Made by a program: the position numbers and the translations under genes. Below, in pieces: positions 58,222-64,000 of a stretch of DNA of 64,000 bases. The stretch is from Nostoc sp. MG11 (lineage in GTDB: Bacteria > Cyanobacteriota > Cyanobacteriia > Cyanobacteriales > Nostocaceae): positions 310,001-374,000 of the forward strand of contig NZ_JACXXN010000005.1 in NCBI RefSeq assembly GCF_014904695.1. Direction: 5' to 3'. Each line of letters starts with the position of its first letter. The first letter of the stretch is position 1. The notes beneath the pieces are model-generated. The model had not been told where the DNA came from. It worked only from the letters and a program-made list of their open reading frames with translations, and did not search any database.

Positions 58222-59070
58222 GTGCAGAGACTTAAGATACCAAGTGTTTTAGGATTAGCGATGTCTAGCTTGAAAAGTTCAGATGTCTCCCACAAGCCGC
58301 CCTGTGGGCGTCTACAGTGGAAACCACCGCTCCACGCCAGTTGCTTTCCGACGCAAGGCAACAGGAACGCACTGGCTCGACTTTTCGCTACAACGAGCTT
58401 TGCTTACGCAGGTTTAATTGGTGGCATGAGTTCTGTCTTTGCCCAACCAGCTATTCCCGCTTGTCAACCTCCGAGTGCGGGTGAGTATCTTTTATTAGTA
58501 GTCAGCCCCACAGCAGATAATCAAAAGCAGTTGCGTAGTGCCTTACCGCCTCAACTCAAGACTGCCACCTGTAAATATCTCAACGAGACAGTTACGCGAG
58601 TCGGCGGGTTTAACAAAATTGAAGATGCCAATCGTTGGGCGAGGTATATTGGCAATATTGTCGGGTTGTCTGCCATCATCACCACTCGACCAACAGTAGC
58701 AAATGTACAGCCATCGCAGCCATTACAGTCATCTCAGCCATCGCAGCCATTGCAGCCACCTCAGCCATCTCAGCCATCTCAGCCATTTCAGCAGCAAACA
58801 GTCAGCTACAATCCCCAAGCCTTAGGACAGGGTTATGCAGTGTTGGTGGATTATTTCAACCGTCCCGAACTGGCAAATAATGTGCAGCAAGTGGTAGGGG
58901 GTAACGTGGGTTTTGCTTCCTATGGTCAACGTCCTTACTTACTGGCAGTTCATACCACCAACCAAAAAGAAGCATATAGCACATTGCAAACACTGAACGA
59001 TCGCGGTTTTTTTGCTGTCTTAGTAGATAGTCGTAAAGTAATGCTACTGCGGCCAGTTGTGCGTTTATAG
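58222..59070 (+). CDS. Exported SPOR-like protein with a disrupted signal peptide region
   Basis: The protein has two SPOR-like parts (EYLLLVVSPTADNQKQLRSA... KYLNETVTRVGG, and YAVLVDYFNRPELANNVQQV...) joined by a Q/P/S-rich linker (QPSQPLQPPQPSQPSQP). The export signal seems split: LKIPSVLGLA, then about 40 residues (KPPCGRLQWKPPLHASCFPT) from an inserted dispersed repeat, then ATTSFAYAGLIGGMSSVFAQ. Start is GTG at 58222; ATG at 58261 is an alternative. The insert keeps the frame but probably hurts export. Confidence 0.7.
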   Translation: MQRLKIPSVLGLAMSSLKSSDVSHKPPCGRLQWKPPLHASCFPTQGNRNALARLFATTSFAYAGLIGGMSSVFAQPAIPACQPPSAGEYLLLVVSPTADNQKQLRSALPPQLKTATCKYLNETVTRVGGFNKIEDANRWARYIGNIVGLSAIITTRPTVANVQPSQPLQSSQPSQPLQPPQPSQPSQPFQQQTVSYNPQALGQGYAVLVDYFNRPELANNVQQVVGGNVGFASYGQRPYLLAVHTTNQKEAYSTLQTLNDRGFFAVLVDSRKVMLLRPVVRL

Positions 59071-59099
59071 TAATTACCAAGTTACTAGGGTGCGTTTAC

Positions 59100-61271
59100 G
59101 TGCAAACATTGATCATCGATAACTACGATTCTTATACATTTAATCTGTATCAGATAATTGCAGAAATAAATGGAGAGCTGCCGCTGGTTATTCGTAATGA
59201 TCAAGTTGATTGGAGCGAGCTGACAAAACTGGTATTCGACAATGTAGTGATTTCTCCTGGCCCCGGTCGTCCAGAAAAGGCTAAAGACTTCGGTATTTGC
59301 CAACAAGTAATCCAAAATGTGGACGTACCCCTGCTTGGTGTTTGTCTTGGACACCAGGGACTTGGCTATCTATATGGTGGAACTGTTATCCATGCGCCAG
59401 AAGTCATGCATGGGCGATTAAGCAAGATCTATCACAATGACTCTGAGCTATTCAAAGGAATTTCCAATCCTTTCTGGGTTGTACGCTACCACTCCTTGAT
59501 TGTTTCAGAAGAATTACCAAGCTGCTTAGAAAAAGTTGCCTGGACTGATGAAGGACTCGTAATGGGTCTGCGTCATCGTCATCTACCATTTTGGGGTGTG
59601 CAGTTCCATCCAGAATCTATCTGCACTGAATATGGAAGGAATCTGCTAGAAAACTTTAGAGAAATCACTTGGCAATTTGCTCAAAAAAAAATCAGAACTG
59701 GGAAATCACAATGGACAGGATACAAGGGAGTTTCTCCGGTTCCCACTAGCTGTATACCTCAGCAAAGCCAGGAATTTGAAGTGTACAGCAAAAAATTGGA
59801 TATTTATCCTGATGCAGAACAGGTATTTGTCCATCTTTTTAGCAAAGAACCAAACAGCTTTTGGCTCGACAGTAGCTTAGTGGAACCTGGTCTTTCTCGC
59901 TTCTCTTTTATGGGAGGAAGTGGTGGAACAAACAGTCTATTGGTTCAGTACCACACCCAAACTAGAGAACTGACCATTACTAAGTTAGGCAAAGTAACAC
60001 GTTGCACAGAAAATATTTTCGAGTATCTCAAACGTGAACTTGAGCGCCGACACTGTTTGTCTGATGAGCTTCCTTTCGATTTCAACTGCGGATTTGTTGG
60101 CTACTTCGGTTATGAACTCAAGGCATCTGGTTCTGAGCTAGTGCATCCTGCATTACTTCCCGACGCCGTTTTTCTTTTAGCTGATCAAATAATTGCTTTC
60201 GACCACCAGGAACAGACTACCTATCTGTTGTATCTTGCCAACAAGGGTCAAACCACATCAGCAGAAACTTGGTTTGAGTCAATGGAGCAAAAACTTCGCC
60301 TACTCCCCCCCCTACCTCCGATTGTGCCGCAAGATAGCCAAGACCTCATCACCTTCCGTTTAAGCAGGTCTTACCAAACTTATATCGAAGATATTCAAAA
60401 GTGTCTACATGAAATCCACGAGGGGGAGAGTTACCAAGTCTGCCTGACGAATAAGCTTTACACAGATACTACGCCTGAACCGCTGGCATTTTATCGTATA
60501 TTACGCCGAGTTAATCCAGCACCTTATGCAGCATTTTTACGCTTTGGTGAAATTGCTATTGCTTGCTCATCCCCAGAACGATTTCTTCGCATTGATCGCC
60601 AAGGCTGGGTAGAAACTAAACCAATCAAGGGTACTCTTAGGCGTGGGCAGACTGTTGAAGAAGATTTTGTACTGCGTGAAAGTTTGCGTAACAGTGAAAA
60701 AGACCGGGCTGAAAACCTGATGATTGTGGACTTGTTGCGTAATGATCTTGGGTTAGTCTGCGAGGTGGGTAGTATCCATGTTCCAAAATTGATGGCTGTA
60801 GAAAGTTATGCAACTATGCATCAACTTGTTACCACTGTTCGCGGTCGTTTACGCTCCGACATGAGAGCCACCGATTGTATCCGCATGGCGTTTCCTGGTG
60901 GGTCAATGACAGGCGCTCCCAAGATTAGAACTATGCAGATTATTGATCAGCTTGAGCAAGAGGCGCGGGGGGTTTACTCAGGGGCGATCGGATTTTTGGG
61001 TCTGAATGGTGCAGCAGACCTGAATATTGTGATTCGTACCGCAGTTCTGACTCCGCATGAAACTTCTATAGGGATAGGAGGTGGTATTGTCGCCTTATCC
61101 GATGCTCAAGCGGAATTTGAAGAGACTATGCTGAAAGCAAAGGCTTTGATCCAGGCGATGCTTTTCACTGTCTATGGAGAATCCAAGGGTGAGTTACTTT
61201 CTATCGAAGCGAAGAATAAGGGTTTGAGCGATCGCTTTTGGTATTGTGCAAAGTGCGATCATACTAAATAA
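59100..61271 (+). CDS. pabAB: Fused PabA-PabB aminodeoxychorismate synthase
   Basis: The first 200 residues are a glutamine amidotransferase (GPGRPEKAKDFG, catalytic Cys in LLGVCLGHQGLG near 82, QFHPES). The rest is a chorismate-binding enzyme with KPIKGTLRRG near 508; the PIKGT lysine is typical of PabB rather than TrpE (PIAGT). AFPGGSMTGAPKIRTMQIID and GGGIVALSDAQAEFEE complete the family. The product is 4-amino-4-deoxychorismate for folate. The start is GTG at 59100. A normal length of 723 residues suggests it is functional. Confidence 0.93.
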   Translation: MQTLIIDNYDSYTFNLYQIIAEINGELPLVIRNDQVDWSELTKLVFDNVVISPGPGRPEKAKDFGICQQVIQNVDVPLLGVCLGHQGLGYLYGGTVIHAPEVMHGRLSKIYHNDSELFKGISNPFWVVRYHSLIVSEELPSCLEKVAWTDEGLVMGLRHRHLPFWGVQFHPESICTEYGRNLLENFREITWQFAQKKIRTGKSQWTGYKGVSPVPTSCIPQQSQEFEVYSKKLDIYPDAEQVFVHLFSKEPNSFWLDSSLVEPGLSRFSFMGGSGGTNSLLVQYHTQTRELTITKLGKVTRCTENIFEYLKRELERRHCLSDELPFDFNCGFVGYFGYELKASGSELVHPALLPDAVFLLADQIIAFDHQEQTTYLLYLANKGQTTSAETWFESMEQKLRLLPPLPPIVPQDSQDLITFRLSRSYQTYIEDIQKCLHEIHEGESYQVCLTNKLYTDTTPEPLAFYRILRRVNPAPYAAFLRFGEIAIACSSPERFLRIDRQGWVETKPIKGTLRRGQTVEEDFVLRESLRNSEKDRAENLMIVDLLRNDLGLVCEVGSIHVPKLMAVESYATMHQLVTTVRGRLRSDMRATDCIRMAFPGGSMTGAPKIRTMQIIDQLEQEARGVYSGAIGFLGLNGAADLNIVIRTAVLTPHETSIGIGGGIVALSDAQAEFEETMLKAKALIQAMLFTVYGESKGELLSIEAKNKGLSDRFWYCAKCDHTK

Positions 61272-61286
61272 CAGATTGATCTGTAT

Positions 61287-63866
61287 TCAGAAAGTTTTCT
61301 TCTTTTCTATTTCGTAAGCCTGCAATAAATATCCACCATTAAAATGAATCAGGTGAGTTGCATCTTCAGCAACCCAAACATCCGTTTCCCAAGCAATCTC
61401 TGCCAGATATGCCACCATTGCCTTGCGGCTAAGAAATGTTGTCACCATAACTAGAGGTATTTGAACCCCTCTAAATAAGGCTTCAAGTTCCTTCTTTCGC
61501 TTAGGATTGATTGGGTCATGTGAGGTTACAGCTTCAATCAACACTAACCAATTATTTGTTGTTAAATGGATAATGACATCTGGCATTTTGCCGTGGGAAT
61601 TGACAGTAACGCCCAAATCTGCTAACGCTGTTTCATCAAAGTGGGCAAACTTTTCATCTGTATCACCAACATAAATGAGCTTTCCATTGGGGGTAAAACG
61701 AGGAGCAAAATCATTAATAATTTTTTCAATGAGAATATTCTGACCACCTGGCGATAAAGTTTTAATTTCTCCTGCAATCATTATCGGAATACGAGACATT
61801 TCACGCTCTTGAGCATACTGTTTTTTTAAGGTTTCAACCGAAGCAAGGTACGTGCAGATGCTCTTTTCCCATTCGTCGGTAGCGTAAGTTCGTAATAGTT
61901 CGAGCGCACTCTCTTCAATCTGATATACAGTTTTGGGACTGTTGATAGGGCGGCTCGGATTATCTGGATTAGCAACTATCAAAGCTGCATCCAGAAATTG
62001 ATGCACTGTCTGGCGGCGAACAGTTTCACGTGTGTTCGGCTTATAGGTTTTGCCATAATGCTCAGCCATGAAGTTCATCATTGGCGTAATTCCTATAAAA
62101 GGTGAAGTTGCTAATTGCCAAGAATCTGTCGGCTTTAAATCAAGCAACGCTAGAAGGGTTAATGCTGACCGTTCATTAAGTTGTGCTCGTGGAAAGCCCA
62201 ATTGCGTCAAAATTTGCAGCGCTTCATCAATTCGAGACTTAATTACAATGGGATTATTACCTGACTGATTCGACATACTCAGTAGCTTATCTTCTATAAG
62301 TTCGTCGATTTCCCGTAAAGAAGGAAACTGCTCTTTAATGCCCGTCCCTAAAGACAACAGCTGTTCCAAATTAGGATACTTTAATTTCCGCAAATCTGTT
62401 GCATTGACCTGAGTATGCCCATTGAACAACCGAAAAAATAAATCAACCAGGGTTGAATTGAGATAAACAGCAAGCCCACGAGCCAAGGTAAGGCTAAGTC
62501 CACGCCCATCTTTGTGAAAGTAATTCAAGTGATTTTCAAAGCCGACATATCCATAATTAAATTGGTCGGCATCATAAACCACTGCAACAATCCGCCTTTT
62601 CTGTTCTTTAGACGAGAATCTTTTACATAAAACGTAATGCTCATTTGGAATCAGAAGATTCGCTGTTTCTTCTATATGCACTATGGCTTGGGACTTTTTG
62701 GTTCTTTTTGGATGCTCTACATATCCATTCAATAAATTCACTGGATAAATTAAAGGAACGGTATGATTTTCTGGATTTGTTCTTAGGTACTCTTTTGCTC
62801 GGAAATCCACTACCCGTCCGGTTGAAACTGTTAGCCCCAGGTCTTGCAATGTGTAGGTAAAAAGTGCCATTCGCTGAACGACTTGCTGGCTAATTTTGTC
62901 TGGAAGAATATGAATAAACTGCTCTGGATCATCGGAGTGAACTAAGTCTGCATATGATACAGAGTGTGACATAATAAAGTCATCATTAGCACCAGAACTA
63001 GTATTTATGATTACGCTACTAAACTTTTGCTCTTGTTTTTTAGCTTGGATAATGACAGTTTCTTGTAAAACATCATCATCACTAAATGCTTCTTGACGTG
63101 ACTCAAAAAGATGTACTTGCTGTAAAGCCATCATCTTCAAAAACATCTTCCGAAAGTTACGAAAATACGGCCCATTGCAAAAACTGCGCGGGGTAATCGC
63201 TACAAACTCCCCTCTTGATTTTAGAAGTTGCATTGTAGCAGCCATAAAACCAGTGTAAAGATTGCTAGTCTCTAAACCGATGGAACGCAGCAATTCGCGC
63301 ACCTTGGAATGAGCGTTGATTTTCAAATAAGGTGGATTGAGAATAGCATGGGTAAATTCTGTTGCGTTTTCACTATTCAATAAACCAGCCTGAAGCAGCC
63401 TAACTGCATCTTCGATAAAATCAGTTTCACGAATTTCATAATTGAAGGAAATATCCATATACTGACATTCCCTCTCACATAGTTTTAGCGTCTGGTGCAA
63501 ATATCTGATTAGAAGAGGGTCAATTTCATAGGCTACAACGCGCAAACTTGATGTGTGTTGTTGCTGGCATACTCTTGCTACAAAAGCGGCTACTAATGAA
63601 CCGATTCCTGCTCCGGCATCAAGCAAGGATATTTCAGGAAAATCTAAACTATCAAACATCCCAGCCATCAATTCCGCTACTGGAGCAGGGGTTAGAAACT
63701 GACCCATCGACCCTTGTTTACCTTGCTTTAGCTTTAAACTTGCTACAGCCCGACAAAGATCCACTTCTGCAAGCAAGTTACCACTTGATAGTTCTGCTAG
63801 ACTATTGAACCCCAAACTCTTGGTATGAGTTGCTATGAATGCTTTACTGCTTGATGGGATGATCAC
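61287..63866 (-). CDS. Fused N6-adenine methyltransferase / BsuBI-PstI-type restriction endonuclease
   Basis: The 859-residue protein starts with an Eco57I-like class I methyltransferase: SAM motif LLDAGAGIGS (81-90), NPPY catalytic motif (177-180) and GEFVAITPRSFCNGPYFRNF. The C-terminus (about 720-850) matches the BsuBI/PstI restriction endonuclease domain: FAPRFTPNGKLIYVGDTDEK, GKMPDVIIH and WLVLIEAVTSH, whose PD...E residues are the nuclease site. PstI and BsuBI cut CTGCAG; the specificity here is only a guess. A one-chain modification-restriction enzyme needs no separate partner. It reads convergently with pabAB, 15 bases apart. Confidence 0.88.
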   Translation of the reverse strand: MIIPSSSKAFIATHTKSLGFNSLAELSSGNLLAEVDLCRAVASLKLKQGKQGSMGQFLTPAPVAELMAGMFDSLDFPEISLLDAGAGIGSLVAAFVARVCQQQHTSSLRVVAYEIDPLLIRYLHQTLKLCERECQYMDISFNYEIRETDFIEDAVRLLQAGLLNSENATEFTHAILNPPYLKINAHSKVRELLRSIGLETSNLYTGFMAATMQLLKSRGEFVAITPRSFCNGPYFRNFRKMFLKMMALQQVHLFESRQEAFSDDDVLQETVIIQAKKQEQKFSSVIINTSSGANDDFIMSHSVSYADLVHSDDPEQFIHILPDKISQQVVQRMALFTYTLQDLGLTVSTGRVVDFRAKEYLRTNPENHTVPLIYPVNLLNGYVEHPKRTKKSQAIVHIEETANLLIPNEHYVLCKRFSSKEQKRRIVAVVYDADQFNYGYVGFENHLNYFHKDGRGLSLTLARGLAVYLNSTLVDLFFRLFNGHTQVNATDLRKLKYPNLEQLLSLGTGIKEQFPSLREIDELIEDKLLSMSNQSGNNPIVIKSRIDEALQILTQLGFPRAQLNERSALTLLALLDLKPTDSWQLATSPFIGITPMMNFMAEHYGKTYKPNTRETVRRQTVHQFLDAALIVANPDNPSRPINSPKTVYQIEESALELLRTYATDEWEKSICTYLASVETLKKQYAQEREMSRIPIMIAGEIKTLSPGGQNILIEKIINDFAPRFTPNGKLIYVGDTDEKFAHFDETALADLGVTVNSHGKMPDVIIHLTTNNWLVLIEAVTSHDPINPKRKKELEALFRGVQIPLVMVTTFLSRKAMVAYLAEIAWETDVWVAEDATHLIHFNGGYLLQAYEIEKKKTF

Positions 63867-64000
63867 GGTCTGTCTTTTTAAATTGCTATCAAGTTTATTT
63901 TATTTGCCTCACGCAGAGGAGCCAGTGCTGTGCGGGGGTCTCCCCCATCCCCACCCCGTTGAGGCGACTGGCGTGCGCGGAGGCGCAGAGAAAGAGCTTA

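Overview
The window looks like chromosomal DNA of a filamentous, probably nitrogen-fixing cyanobacterium of the Nostoc/Anabaena/Calothrix type. Evidence: frequent HIP1 octamers (GCGATCGC), a short CphA2-type cyanophycin synthetase beside a cyanophycinase, Ycf54 (chlorophyll synthesis), STAND/WD40 and kinase-FGE proteins, DUF1565/SLH surface proteins, and gaps full of small palindromic repeats. No rRNA, convincing tRNA or CRISPR array was seen.

Layout. 0.2-8.2 kb: cphA2 and cphB around a canonical NtcA-type promoter, a TnpB relic, gatB, argJ and a DUF1499 gene. 8.2-11.7 kb: a glycosyltransferase, an orphan PotC-type permease and a wrecked IS982-like element. 12.1-20.1 kb: three large same-strand signalling genes (HTH-STAND ATPase; STAND ATPase with 14 WD40 repeats; Ser/Thr kinase fused to an FGE domain). 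20.1-26.8 kb: DUF433, DUF1517, a 2 kb AT-rich gap, a glycosyltransferase, GNAT, thiS and thiE. 27-38.4 kb: envelope and secretion genes (DUF1565-SPOR, DUF1565-SLH, PEP-CTERM, CARDB/RTX-like) separated by repeats, including two copies of a 165-bp MITE.

39.35-46.90 kb is the most distinctive region. It is a Tn3-family transposon relic with 38-bp terminal inverted repeats, a 5-bp target duplication (ACTTC) and a 3' fragment of tnpA ending at the right repeat. Its GC-rich cargo comprises aldo/keto reductases, an SDR, ApbE with an FMN-binding lipoprotein, pieces of one cupin gene and an AraC regulator. Several cargo genes are broken.

47-64 kb: an ABC exporter, an exoD gene broken by a small repeat, an ABC-2 permease, an EACC1-like/caspase-TPR gene pair, two Uma2 nucleases, pdxJ, a SnoaL-like protein, ycf54, a SPOR-like secreted protein, fused pabAB, and a single-chain DNA methyltransferase-BsuBI/PstI restriction enzyme.

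Running themes: nitrogen storage under NtcA; cell-surface and secreted proteins; conflict or death modules (caspase, STAND ATPases, restriction-modification); and genome plasticity, with four genes carrying apparent small-repeat insertions. All family assignments come from reading the translated sequence and remembered family features; no database search was run.
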